A stretch of 64,000 nt of DNA from contig NC_067204.1 of NCBI RefSeq assembly GCF_026262505.1, positions 13,038,522 to 13,102,521 of the forward strand, given 5' to 3'. The stretch comes from Trichomonas vaginalis G3. Its lineage: Eukaryota; Parabasalia; Trichomonadida; Trichomonadidae. Positions 42,703 through 53,282 of this stretch are shown in pieces (the stretch's first letter is position 1; each line of letters opens with the position of its first letter). The notes below the pieces were generated by a model. The model worked only from the letters and a program-made list of their open reading frames with translations. It ran no database searches and had not been told where the DNA came from. A program made the position numbers and the translations under genes.

Positions 42703-43809
42703 ATGAGCGTCAAAACTAACAACGTTAAAAAATTAGGATTCACAAACGAGGAAATAAAGGATATATTAGAGGAGGCGGGTTATGAGGTTAATAAATATTA
42801 TTTAAGAAATTGTCAAAAGTTTGCTGAGTTATTAAATGATTTAGATTATGATGGAAAAATGAATAAAGATGATGTTATAAATTTATTATATCCCACATCT
42901 GAAGAAGAAAAACCTAAAGAACCTGATGTTTTCCCTGAATATTATGAAGAACGGATTAAAGATGATGAATACAATGAAATTGAAAGACTGAAAAAAATAA
43001 GAGATGAAATAGATGAAAAAATTAAGGAATTAAGAGAAGTTGAAAAATATAATGAAAATGAAGTAGAGGGTTTAATGAATATCCCAGCTTCAGAATCAGA
43101 AGTTCAGAAATCTCATGAAGAAAGATATAAAAATTATGTCTCAGAATCAACACAAAATTTATTAGATGGTGAAATAGACAAAACACTTTCAGAAGAAGGT
43201 ACTAAATTTATTCGTAAACATAAGTTACAATTTATTGATAATGAAGAATACCCCTGTATCTTACTTTCACCACCTTTAGATTCCGAAAAATTCAAAAAAG
43301 CTCTTAAAAACGTGACATATGCAACTAATACGATTAAGAAAGAAGATCATGATATTTACACAAATTATTATTTAAATAAATGCACAGGTGTTGATAAAGT
43401 TTTTGATTTATTAGATAAAATATCAAAAGAAACCATTGGAACATATAAAATTTTGTGTGATTGTGGTTTCATTGTTGAAGATACTAATAATGTTTCATAT
43501 GAAAGAACAGCACCGAAGGAAGACGAAGTGGAAAGGTCTATACCATTCGTTATTAAGAATATAAAAGATATGAAAACGTATAAGCATTATATTTATTCAT
43601 TTATTTCAGAAAAAATGGAAGCAACCCATAAAACATCTTCTCATCATTTTATAGCTATTCATACATTCCTTTTCAAAGTTGTGAAATTAAATAAGACAGG
43701 AATTAGATTTAATGTATCGGGGTACGTATTCTTGAGTAAATTAAAATGTATTCGTCACGTTGCGGATGATAAAAATTTATGTGTTCTTAATTCATTTTAT
43801 GGGCTTTAA
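42703..43809 (+). CDS. Maverick leftmost protein, unknown function
   Basis: A 368-residue open frame from the ATG at 42703. The first 65 residues are helical and contain DLDYDGKMNKDD, which resembles an EF-hand loop but stands alone. Residues about 70-145 are very charged coiled coil (DEKIKELREVEKYNENE). The carboxyl 200 residues look folded and have a paired-cysteine segment (LCDCGF). I cannot assign a family. It lies immediately inside the left terminal repeat and upstream of the polymerase, where a terminal-binding or replication role would fit, but that is only position. Confidence 0.5.
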   Translation: MSVKTNNVKKLGFTNEEIKDILEEAGYEVNKYYLRNCQKFAELLNDLDYDGKMNKDDVINLLYPTSEEEKPKEPDVFPEYYEERIKDDEYNEIERLKKIRDEIDEKIKELREVEKYNENEVEGLMNIPASESEVQKSHEERYKNYVSESTQNLLDGEIDKTLSEEGTKFIRKHKLQFIDNEEYPCILLSPPLDSEKFKKALKNVTYATNTIKKEDHDIYTNYYLNKCTGVDKVFDLLDKISKETIGTYKILCDCGFIVEDTNNVSYERTAPKEDEVERSIPFVIKNIKDMKTYKHYIYSFISEKMEATHKTSSHHFIAIHTFLFKVVKLNKTGIRFNVSGYVFLSKLKCIRHVADDKNLCVLNSFYGL

Positions 43810-43858
43810 AAAATAAAGTTTATTTTTATTTATTTTTTAATTTTTTATTCTTACATAA

Positions 43859-46800
43859 ATGAACAAAAACGGAACAGCTAAAATGAATGATAATCAAATT
43901 AGAGCAGAAGGTAGAAGGTTATTTAAACGCTTCTAAAACATTCCTGATGGTGTTAATTCTAAAACTCGTAGAAGCTATTTAAATGAAGCAATAGATGCAT
44001 ATGAAGGGTTTGACATTTCATCAGAAAGTGAGAGATTAGCGAGAATGTTAAATGTTAATATTGATTTCTATTATTGTGATCCTCAACCAGAAGACGTGGA
44101 TATAAATAAGGTAGACTTTCCATTAGTGGAATCAATAATGATAGATCCAGAATTTGAAACAGTAAATATTTTATTAACACAGAGTCCATGTGGAAAACTT
44201 CACGCTGACAGAATAACAGACGTTGAAGCACTCACCGGCTATAAAGTTTGTCCATTTGTAAAGAAGAGGTTTATTCTATCCGTGATGATCCAGAAAGGAA
44301 AAACCAAAGAAGATTTTTAAAGCATTGTGAGAAATGTAAAGAAAATAATGGAAGATTAATTCAAGACGTTCAGTTGCAAAAGACACAGCAACCATATGCA
44401 CCACATATTACGAAACAGAAGATATATCAGTGGTTATTAGCTCACAATTTGCAGGAATATTATCAACCGACAAGATATTATATTACTTTTGACTTCGAAA
44501 CATTAGAGACTAAAGAAGAATTACAACTTTCTGAGTGTGCAACTTTGAACGCTTACTTAAAACCATTCATGGTATCATCAACGGTTAAATTAAATGATAA
44601 AACATATACGAGGAATTTTTGCTTAACTTCGAGTGATTCTTTTATTTCTGATTGGATTGAGTTTTTATTTTCAACCTGTTCATTAGTTGCTAAATCAAAT
44701 ATTGAACAATATGAAGAATTAATGAAGCCGCAAACGGTGGGGACTTTGTCTCATACATTAAATGAAAAACAGAAGGAAGCATTTAAAGAACTTCTAGATG
44801 AGGAATTTAATAAAGTGAATATCATAGGTTTTAATTCGGGAAAGTTTGATTTAAATTTAATTCTTCGTGATTTAAACACTGCAAAATGGAAAATAAAATC
44901 AATGCTGGGTTCATCTTCACAATTTAAGCAAATCATTGTAAAGAAAACAAATGTTCCATATGAATTGAGATTTATTGACATCAGAAATTATATAGCGGGT
45001 GGGACATTAGATCAATTCACTCAAGATTTCGGAAACAATAAATCACGTGTTAAATCCTTTTTCCCTTATCAATTCATCACGTGGGAAAATTACGAAGAAG
45101 AATTATATAAAGAGGAACCATTCACGAAAGATTCATTTTATTCAGCATTAACTCAAGAAACTATATCAGATAGTGATTATCAAATATATCTCAATGATGC
45201 TAAAAACTTTAAGAATAGATTAGAATATTTTATTCATTATTGCAATAAAGATGTTGAAATTATGATTGACCCAATCGATAAAATTATTGAAGAAACATTT
45301 GTTTATAAAATTGACACGCTTCATAATCTTTCTTTATCATCGAATGCTTCAATGATTCGTTACGCTTTAGCATATAAAGACTTTAATCCTAATGAAAAAT
45401 ATCCTGAGGAAGAGATAGAATCAAGTTTTGAATTAACGAAAAAGTATTGGAAATATAAAATTGAATCATATAAGAAACAAGATGAAAAAGCAGAAAGAGA
45501 TACTAAAAATAATGTTTCAATGGATGATTTTCAATACTATCACGATTTAATCCTTTCATCTAAATGCAAAATGTGTGGTAAAGCGTTTACATATGCAAAT
45601 AAACCAACATTGGATAGAATCGATAATGAAAAACCACATACCAAAGAAAATTGTCAGTTAATGTGTTGTTATTGCAATGTCGTAAAATCAAATAAAGATG
45701 AAGATGTTCAACGTTTAAGAATCAATTTAAGAAATTATGCATTAAAAAATAATTTACCAATGACTTTAGATTCAGTTGAAGCTTATCACATTCTCCGTAA
45801 TGGAATTACTGGTGGTCTATCAAATGTTCAACATAGAGTAAATCTTAAAGGAATCACGCACATTAATAAACTTTCATATAGTCCAGAAACTAAAACTGTA
45901 TCAAATGAGGACACCACCAACATTATGACTCATTTCGTTGGTGTTGATTTTAATTCATTATATCCTTCATCATTTTCATCTAATCCTCATGATTTCATTC
46001 AATATACTGACCATAAAATGTATATGCCGGGAAGATTGAATGGTGTTATCATTTGTGATACAGCAACAAAGAAAGCAAAAGCACTGGGAATTATTAGAAA
46101 GAAAAATACTTTATTCGTGGCTGAAGTAAAGGGTCACATTGATGAAAAATACATTAATGATTACATAAACTTTTTACCGATAATAAGAAACTTAGATATT
46201 ATCACAGATGAAAAAACAATTGGCAGTTTTATGTATAATTACATGAAATCAAACAATCTACCAGTTGACCAGAAACAGAGGAAATTAACTCAGTTAGCAT
46301 CAACACACAACCAATATCAACCATTTTCTTCTTATTATCTTTGGTATCTAATAGACAGATTTCATTTTATCATCGATGATATTCAATCAATTTTAACATT
46401 TACTAAAAACACTTGTTTTAATGAATTTGCGAACGAATTTATGAACGAAAGACAAAAGGCTGAATTAGAAGGAAATAAAGGAAAAAGTTTATTTTGCAAG
46501 ATTTCGCTTAATGGATCATATGGTTACGATGCAATGAATACACAAAATTACGCAAAGACTAAAATAATGAATGCACAGAAGGCACGCGTTGCATGTATGT
46601 CAAATAAGTTTAAAAACATAAGAGAAATAGGTGAAGATACATATCAAGTGATGCTCAAAGATAGATTTTATAGATGTGATACATGTTTACAAGAGGCATT
46701 CTTCACTTTAGATAATGCTAAATACTGGTATTTGGTTTTCATTTATGATTTTATGTATAAATGCATGAATGTTAATCGTTTTCATTTCATTGAAGGTGAT

Positions 46801-47324
46801 ACTGATTCATCTTATTGGGCAATCGCTGGCGATCCAAATCTTCCTAACACTCAAGCATTTCAAGCAATTGTTACCGATAAACAATTTTATGATAAAAACA
46901 TTTTCAAATTCGCACCATTTGATTTCTTCTGTTTTGATGAGAAATTTAAACCTAAATTAAAGAATAAAGCTGAAGAAAAAGCACATGAGAAGAAGTTATT
47001 GGGTTTAGCAATTGAGAAACAAGGTGATAACATGGTTGCTTTATGCCCAAGTGTTATACATCATTCAACGGTTCAATTGATGGAAGTGATTTTAAAAAGA
47101 TTGCACAAAAAATGAAAGGTGTTAGTTTACGACAAAATAAACAATTAACACCTAAAAATTATTTGGATATAATAAATGATAAAGTGATATTTGATGGTCA
47201 GAATATTAATTTACAACTTAAAAACGGGTCAATGACTCGCTTAACAATCGGTAAGACTGCATTAACAGGAGCACACACTAAGGCTGTATGTTGTGAAAAT
47301 GGATGTTGTATGCCATTTATTTAA
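43859..47324 (+). pseudogene. Protein-primed family B DNA polymerase region (Maverick)
   Basis: Signature segments are in order: exonuclease motif with FDFETLE near 44497, polymerase motif A DFNSLYPSS near 45949, motif B around KISLNGSYGYDA near 46497, and motif C EGDTDSSYW near 46793. This is the pPolB type that replicates Polintons from a terminal protein. Between exonuclease and palm domains lies an HNH/zinc-like module (about 45564-45740: CKMC, LDRIDN, HTKENCQLMC, CYCN). The region ends in a cysteine-rich ENGCCMPFI tail. It looks broken and is treated as a fossil part. Confidence 0.9.
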
Positions 47325-47499
47325 TACAATTTAAAAACGTAGGGGTTGAGTCATGAATTTAAAATTTTATTTTTAATAAAATGCCACAGAAGAGACAAAA
47401 GGAACCGTTAATGATGTGATTCAATATGTAAATAATGGTTTTGATACTATGATTCAAAGAGGTGGGCACCCTTAAAACATTTATTTTATTTTTATATAA

Positions 47500-49091
47500 A
47501 TGGATAACGTAGATTTAGAAATTTTAATTGATGATTTAGTACTTAATCAAAATTTTCTTAATTATTATGAATTAAAATCATATCTCCAAAAACATAATAA
47601 CAATATAACGGGTGATGATATGGATTATTATTATTCATATTATAAAAATGAAATTTTGAAATATCATGATAAAATAATTTCTAAAATTAAAGACAAAATT
47701 AAAAATAATGAATATACAAAGGGAAAAACTAAATCACAACTTAAACAATTGAAAGATTTCAAAAATAAAGTATTAACAGAAGAAGATATTGATGAATTAT
47801 ATAAATTATATAATCCTGAGCCGCAAAAGCCAAAGGAACAAAAGCCAAAGAAGAAAAAGCCGAAAACAACACCAAAAGGGAAAGTAGCAAATGTTCAACA
47901 GCTAAAGGTGCAAAACGCCCAGGTCCTTCAGACCATAAATGATGCACAAGCTTTAATTTATGATTCATTAGTTAAACCATATTCAGCCCGACTTTTAAAT
48001 GAAGATCAACTTTTGGAATTCATCCTTCAACATAAACTCGAAGCGGGAAAGTATATCAAACCTTTATATACAGCATATTTAAAACAAATGAATAGAATAC
48101 ATCCAGAATTAATGAAAGGAAAATCAACAACTAAAACTTCATCATCCAAAATCAAAGCAGATAAAATTAAATCACTTGCAATACCAAAACCTCCAACGTA
48201 GTAGTACCTCCTCCTTCAGTTAATCCTTCATCATTCACTTTATTATATCCATTTCAAACATTAAAGAAGCAAAAAGATTTTAAAAAGGATTTCAAAATAT
48301 TAAATAAACCAACTGACCCAAAAATTCAACCGTTAAAGGAAAAATTTAGTCGCCCTTCATTTGCACCATATCCATATTCATACGAAATCGATCATTTAGA
48401 ATATTCAAAAGGAAACGTTACTTATTTATTTGCCATTAACATTAACACCAGATATTTATATTGCATTCCGGTGAAAGGGAAAACAGAACAGGAAACAAGA
48501 AGAGCTATACAATACTTACTAGATCATGAAAGAGTAGATAATATAAGGGGTGATGGTGATAAAGGATTTCAGGCAGCTATGGCTCATTATTTTCCACAAA
48601 TTAATTTTTACTTTTCATCCTCTCCATATACGTTTCATAATAAAATAGTTGATGCGGTAATGAGAACTCTTAGAGATGCGTTAGGGGTTAACGGTCAGAT
48701 ATACTGGGATGGAAATCATGACTCCATCATACAACAGTTAGTATATTATTACAATAATACATGGCATAGAACTATAAACATGAAACCAGTGGAAATGAAA
48801 AATGATATTTCAAAAGAATGGGAATATATTAGAAAGCAAATGGAAAGGTTAAATGATGTTAAACGTGAACAAATTAATTCGGGGCTCATGAATTTTAAAC
48901 AAGGGGATAAAGTTTTGATTCATCTCGATTATGGAAAAACTGATAAATCAATGACAAAAAGAAGACGAAGATTTGACACAATAGCTGAATTTGTTAGATA
49001 TATTAACGGTAATGTATTAGTTGAAGTTGACAATAAATTAATAGAAATTCCGATTTATTTTATTACTCCATTATATTTAAATAATATTTAA
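47500..49091 (+). pseudogene. Retroviral-type integrase region with Lys-rich leader (Maverick)
   Basis: The right half (about 48360-49091) resembles a DDE integrase core (EIDHLEY, then IRGDGDKGFQAA) and a chromatin-binding-like beta tail rich in basic residues (KRRRRFD). The left half is helical with a Pro/Lys-rich stretch (PKEQKPKKKKPKTTPKG) and contains the 41-bp sequence shared with the fibre region. Polinton integrases insert the element and create 5-6-bp duplications. This part looks broken. Confidence 0.75.
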
Positions 49092-49110
49092 TTTTTTTAT
49101 TTCGTAAGAA

Positions 49111-49407
49111 ATGAGTGACAACGAAGCATCCAAGAGTCCTGATTCAATTAAGATTCAGAGTCCAGACGATGAATATAAAAAGAAACTAAACAGAATTAAA
49201 TCAAAAATATGCTATTATAAAAAGAAGCCGCAATGCGGTGGGGCTGAAAACGATCAAGAGAGGAAAGAAATAATCGAAAAATTAGAAACTTACCGTTCAA
49301 TCCTTAAACTGAGTGAAGCAAAAATAAAAGAATTTAATAGAATAAATAAATTGATTGGAAGAGATGAATTTAATAAAGATGAATTTTTAAACTCAATCCA
49401 AATTTAA
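49111..49407 (+). CDS. Small charged Maverick protein, unknown
   Basis: A 98-residue open frame, rich in Lys, Glu and Ile with a predicted coiled-coil second half. It begins with the element's common start signal (TTTTTTATTTCGTAAGAAATG). No family recognised. It ends a few bases before the inverted-repeat cassette at 49411. Confidence 0.5.
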   Translation: MSDNEASKSPDSIKIQSPDDEYKKKLNRIKSKICYYKKKPQCGGAENDQERKEIIEKLETYRSILKLSEAKIKEFNRINKLIGRDEFNKDEFLNSIQI

Positions 49408-49410
49408 TTT

Positions 49411-49663
49411 TTTCACTGCTACCATGTTACCATGTGCTACCAGGTTAATTAACTTCTCTTATAAATGATGACAACATGACATTTTGACAACAACACAGGA
49501 AATAAATGTTATCGTTTATGTTTTCATTAATGATTTTAGGTTATTCAATAATTAATTATTTTTGAATAACTGAAGGTGCTACCATGTTACCATGTGCTAC
49601 CAGGTTAATTAACTTCTCTTAAAAATGATGACAACATGACATTTTGACAACAACACAGGAAAT
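49411..49663 (+). repeat. Left inverted repeat of the primase-helicase cassette
   Basis: Two direct units, 49411-49503 and about 49576-49663, each containing GCTACCATGTTACCATG, GTTAATTAACTTCTC and ACAACATGACATTTTGACAA. The whole arm is repeated in inverse at 52055-52266, including the sequence linking the units (AATAACTGAAGGTGCTACC). Confidence 0.92.
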
Positions 49664-49791
49664 TTGATGCAGCCCAAAAATAAAGTTAGTTTTAAAATTA
49701 TTTTTTATTTTTTTATTCCTATATAAATGACAGCAGCAACTTTATCGTTTCTGATGAAAAAGTTATTGATTCATTAGTTGAGGAATTAGTT

Positions 49792-52026
49792 GTGGTAGAA
49801 ACTAAAACCCTCAACGAAAGAATTGGTGAAAACAAGATTGATTTACACAACTACTTCAAACATGATGGAGGAAGAGGAAGGAAAACTGGTATGGCTTTAT
49901 TAGTAAATAAAATATCAAATTTAACGATTATAGATGTCGATATCAATAAATCATACAATGATGAACTTAAAGAAACGGTTAGAAAAGACATTCTATCAAA
50001 ACTTTCGGATAAAGACGTTATAGTTAAAACCGCTTCAGGAGGTCTTCACATTTATTGCAACACTAATTTCTTCTATGCAGTTTCGAACAGAATGATTAAA
50101 TGTTATTCCTGCAATGATTATGATATTGATATAATGACTTCTATTGATGATTCAAAGCGTTCATTAGTGGTTATGGCTGATTCAAGAGTTCGCAAGAATG
50201 CAACAGAACCAATCAATACATACTCATTCATTCGTGGAAGTTACGATTCAACATTAACCAGAACAGTGAATGATATATTAAATGATTTGAATATTAAGGT
50301 AAGAGTTGAACAGAAGAATGAAGAAATAAAGAGTATAATGAATGAAAACAAAGATGTAAACATTGACGATAAACTTGCCCAGAGCATAGTTGATGGCATC
50401 AGTGATTTTGAAGTACATAATGACGGTGGAAACATGAATTTAGAAAAAGAAGTTATATTATTCACACTGTTTCAAGCAATTAATTCGTTACCTAATCATT
50501 TAATTAATGAAGCATACGATAACGTTTATAACTTCTGTAGCTTAACTGAAAATACAAAAAGTAATTTTGAAAAAGCACGTAGTAGATATGCACATTTAAT
50601 GACTTCTCCATTTGTTTTAGTGAAGATTCTAAAACTATATCAAAAAGAATATTATGATGAATACGTTTTACCTTTATTACGTAAGCCAAAAATAACATTT
50701 GATATAAAACTTGATGACTCGTTTTTGATAACAGATATTAGACGCAAGGCTGAAAATCATCAGTATAAAAACAGTTCTGAAGTAATTGAGGATTTATCAC
50801 GTGTAATCCGTTTTGTAGATTGTGGAAACAAATATTTCATTCAAAAGGACTATAATATCCACGACAAAATGAATCAAATATCATTCGTTTTTCAATCAAA
50901 CATGAAAGAGTCACTCAAAATGATTAAATTATTTAAAGAAGAAGGTAAAACAATAACAGCATGGGACGTACTACTAAATCAATTATCCTCATTAACCGTT
51001 AAGGGTGTTTGCTTTAAATCTGATTCTCCAGATGTTTTCTCAACGTTTCAGGGTTATAAATACAATGTTCTCGAAAAGCCTGATTACTCAAAAATTGAGA
51101 TGTTTATGAATTTCATTAAAGAAGCCATTTGTGATAATAACGATGAAGTGTATAAATACCTTCTCGGCTGGATTGCATCGATGATTCAACATCCTGGAAT
51201 CAAGAATGAAACAGCAATTATTTTGAAAGGACTTCAGGGAACAGGTAAAAACAGATTTACAGACATTATTTCTGAACTTCTCGCTGGTTATTCATGTAAA
51301 AACATTACCGAAATAAGTGAGCTAACGGGTAATTTCAATTCAGTAGTTGAGAATAAAATGTTTCTTGTACTTAATGAACTCAAGAATGTAGGTGAAGATA
51401 GACTCGCAAACTTCAACGCTTTGAAATCAATTATTACGGATAATCAAATTAGAATTAATGAAAAGAATCAACCCAGAAGAACTGCTCAGAATGTTGCAAA
51501 CTTCATTTTCGTAACTAATAACGTCTACTCTGTCAAAATTGAAGTTGGAGACAGAAGATACGTAGTTTTAAGAGTTAATGGTAAATTCAAGGGTCAATTT
51601 GATTACTTCAAGAATTTAATGGATTCATGCACAAAGGAATTTTATGATAATTTACTAACATATTTTATGCAATATGACCTTTCATCATTTAATGTACGAA
51701 TCATACCGATGACTGAAGCCAAACAAGATTTAATTGAATTATCAACAAATCCTTTAGATGTATGGATAAATACACATTATGATGAATTGTGTGCAGGTAT
51801 GACGTGTAAAAATGCTCTATTCTGCAAACCATCAGACATGAAAGACAAGAATTTCCAAATGAGTATTAAGGATAAATGTGATAGGAAACATAGAAGAATA
51901 GACGATAAACAGACGTGGTGTTATGTTTTGAAAGAAGAAATGAAAGGATTATATAAACAGGTTGAACCAAATGATAATGAGGATTCATTTACTGACGATG
52001 AAATACCTGTAAATGAAACTTTATAA
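49792..52026 (+). CDS. Primase-polymerase/SF3-type helicase (Maverick)
   Basis: A long open frame of about 744 residues; the start lies between 49728 and 49792 and is uncertain. The N-terminal 170 residues resemble a primase-polymerase (IDVDINKS metal-site strand and KTASGGLHIYC). The carboxyl half has the D5-like/DUF5906 helicase core: LLGWIASMIQHPG, Walker A GLQGTGKN, MFLVLNELKN in the Walker B position, and FVTNN as sensor or motif C. Such proteins prime and unwind DNA in virophages and large DNA viruses. It is enclosed by inverted repeats, suggesting the gene travels as a cassette. Family call is good; function is from relatives. Confidence 0.85.
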   Translation: MVETKTLNERIGENKIDLHNYFKHDGGRGRKTGMALLVNKISNLTIIDVDINKSYNDELKETVRKDILSKLSDKDVIVKTASGGLHIYCNTNFFYAVSNRMIKCYSCNDYDIDIMTSIDDSKRSLVVMADSRVRKNATEPINTYSFIRGSYDSTLTRTVNDILNDLNIKVRVEQKNEEIKSIMNENKDVNIDDKLAQSIVDGISDFEVHNDGGNMNLEKEVILFTLFQAINSLPNHLINEAYDNVYNFCSLTENTKSNFEKARSRYAHLMTSPFVLVKILKLYQKEYYDEYVLPLLRKPKITFDIKLDDSFLITDIRRKAENHQYKNSSEVIEDLSRVIRFVDCGNKYFIQKDYNIHDKMNQISFVFQSNMKESLKMIKLFKEEGKTITAWDVLLNQLSSLTVKGVCFKSDSPDVFSTFQGYKYNVLEKPDYSKIEMFMNFIKEAICDNNDEVYKYLLGWIASMIQHPGIKNETAIILKGLQGTGKNRFTDIISELLAGYSCKNITEISELTGNFNSVVENKMFLVLNELKNVGEDRLANFNALKSIITDNQIRINEKNQPRRTAQNVANFIFVTNNVYSVKIEVGDRRYVVLRVNGKFKGQFDYFKNLMDSCTKEFYDNLLTYFMQYDLSSFNVRIIPMTEAKQDLIELSTNPLDVWINTHYDELCAGMTCKNALFCKPSDMKDKNFQMSIKDKCDRKHRRIDDKQTWCYVLKEEMKGLYKQVEPNDNEDSFTDDEIPVNETL

Positions 52027-52054
52027 AGTATGAATTGAATTTATTTTTGCCTTC

Positions 52055-52266
52055 CTCCTGCTGTGTTGTCAAAATGTCATGTTGTCATCATTTTTAAGAG
52101 AAGTTAATTAACCTGGTAGCACATGGTAACATGGTAGCACCTTCAGTTATTCAAAAATAATTCATAAATGCCTTCCTCCTGTGTTGTTGTCAAAATGTCA
52201 TGTTGTCATCATTTTTAAGAGAAGTTAATTAACCTGGTAGCACATGGTAACATGGTAGCAGTGAAA
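52055..52266 (-). repeat. Right inverted repeat of the primase-helicase cassette
   Basis: The inverse of 49411-49663: two units at about 52061-52143 and 52180-52266. It ends GGTAGCAGTGAAA, mirroring the left start TTTCACTGCTACC. The spacer between units is shorter than in the left arm. Confidence 0.92.
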
Positions 52267-52283
52267 TAAAATTTTGTTATCAG

Positions 52284-52466
52284 TTATTTTATCATCATTT
52301 TATTAAGTTCATCTTTAGTTAATAATTTGAATGGATTCGCTAATGTTCCACCTTGAGTCACAACACCTGCCCCGGCTAATTGTGAAGAACCTGGGATAAG
52401 TACTCCATGAAATGATTTCATTGGTATCATTAATTTAGAAATAGTTGGCTTAATTAATTTTGTCAT
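52284..52466 (-). CDS. Small Maverick protein, 60 residues
   Basis: Opens with the common start signal (ATTTTTATCATAAATG). It reads MTKLIKPTISKL, a Gly-rich middle, and ends LLTKDELNKMMIK. Its end resembles that of the next small frame (LLTRQQLEKLL), so the two may be related. Function unknown. Confidence 0.45.
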   Translation of the reverse strand: MTKLIKPTISKLMIPMKSFHGVLIPGSSQLAGAGVVTQGGTLANPFKLLTKDELNKMMIK

Positions 52467-52517
52467 TTATGATAAAAATAAAATTGCATAATTTAAATTT
52501 TTTTCTTTCTCATTTTC

Positions 52518-52661
52518 TCATTTTCTCATTTTCTCATCCTGTTTTGGTTTCAGCAACTTTTCAAGTTGTTGTCTTGTCAGTAACTTTAATTTTAACTTTG
52601 GATCAAATATTGGGTTTCCATCTTTATCTCTTCCAATAACACCATATGGTAGAATCTTCAT
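52518..52661 (-). CDS. Small Maverick protein, 47 residues
   Basis: Reads MKILPYGVIGRDKDGNPIFD, then a Lys/Leu-rich helix, preceded by TTTTTATTTTAGTATAAATG. The carboxyl end runs into a short tandem repeat of CATTTTCT (about 52507-52538). It is shorter than usual gene cut-offs; support comes from the shared start signal and similarity of its end to its neighbour. Confidence 0.45.
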   Translation of the reverse strand: MKILPYGVIGRDKDGNPIFDPKLKLKLLTRQQLEKLLKPKQDEKMRK

Positions 52662-53282
52662 TTATACTAAAATAAAAATTTAAATTATGCCGTTCACTCT
52701 TTTGGAGCTCAGGACTTTCAGTCCGTTCTAAAGTTTGTTTCACAAACATTGAGCGTTCATTGAACTCTATACCATGCGAATACAGTCATAAATGGTGGCA
52801 TATAATCTTCACCCGAGCCTGTTGGATTTGTTGTGAAAGTGTGTGAATGATTTCCTCCTGGTTCAGTTTGTCGAAAAGTCTTTTTTGTTGAATCGTTATA
52901 AGATGGAGATAAAACGTCATAACCAGCTTCATACTCTGAGTTGTATAATGGGTGGTCTCTTAATGAGTGTCTATGGTCGCCAGAAAAGTTTGTAGTTCCC
53001 GTATGAGTGTGCGGTGGAAGGTTTGCTTCTTTAATTTTCTTCGAACCTCCTGTTTGTTTTGAAGAGTTAGCACAGTATAAGAATTTGTCTACAATCTGTT
53101 CCCAAGTACCAAAACCTAAAACTGTTGCTGGATTTGTTGAATTCATTGATGTATATATTGAACCAATGGGGTAAATCATCTCAAGAATTGTATTTAATCC
53201 ATTATGAATATTGAATTTATTATATAATATTGAATTTGGGTGAGTATTTAAAACTGGTCTTGTTATCAATATTAACGTATTA

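Noticed and set aside
42790-42890. EF-hand calcium site in the leftmost Maverick protein
   Set aside because: A single loop-like match in a highly charged sequence, with no partner EF-hand; likely chance.
47468-47480. GCACCCTTAA as a second end of the TTAA-flanked element
   Set aside because: Ten bases only, no matching opposite end; probably chance.
49411-52266. Cassette arms as ordinary assembly duplication
   Set aside because: The arms differ in spacer length and small substitutions, so they are true separate sequences.
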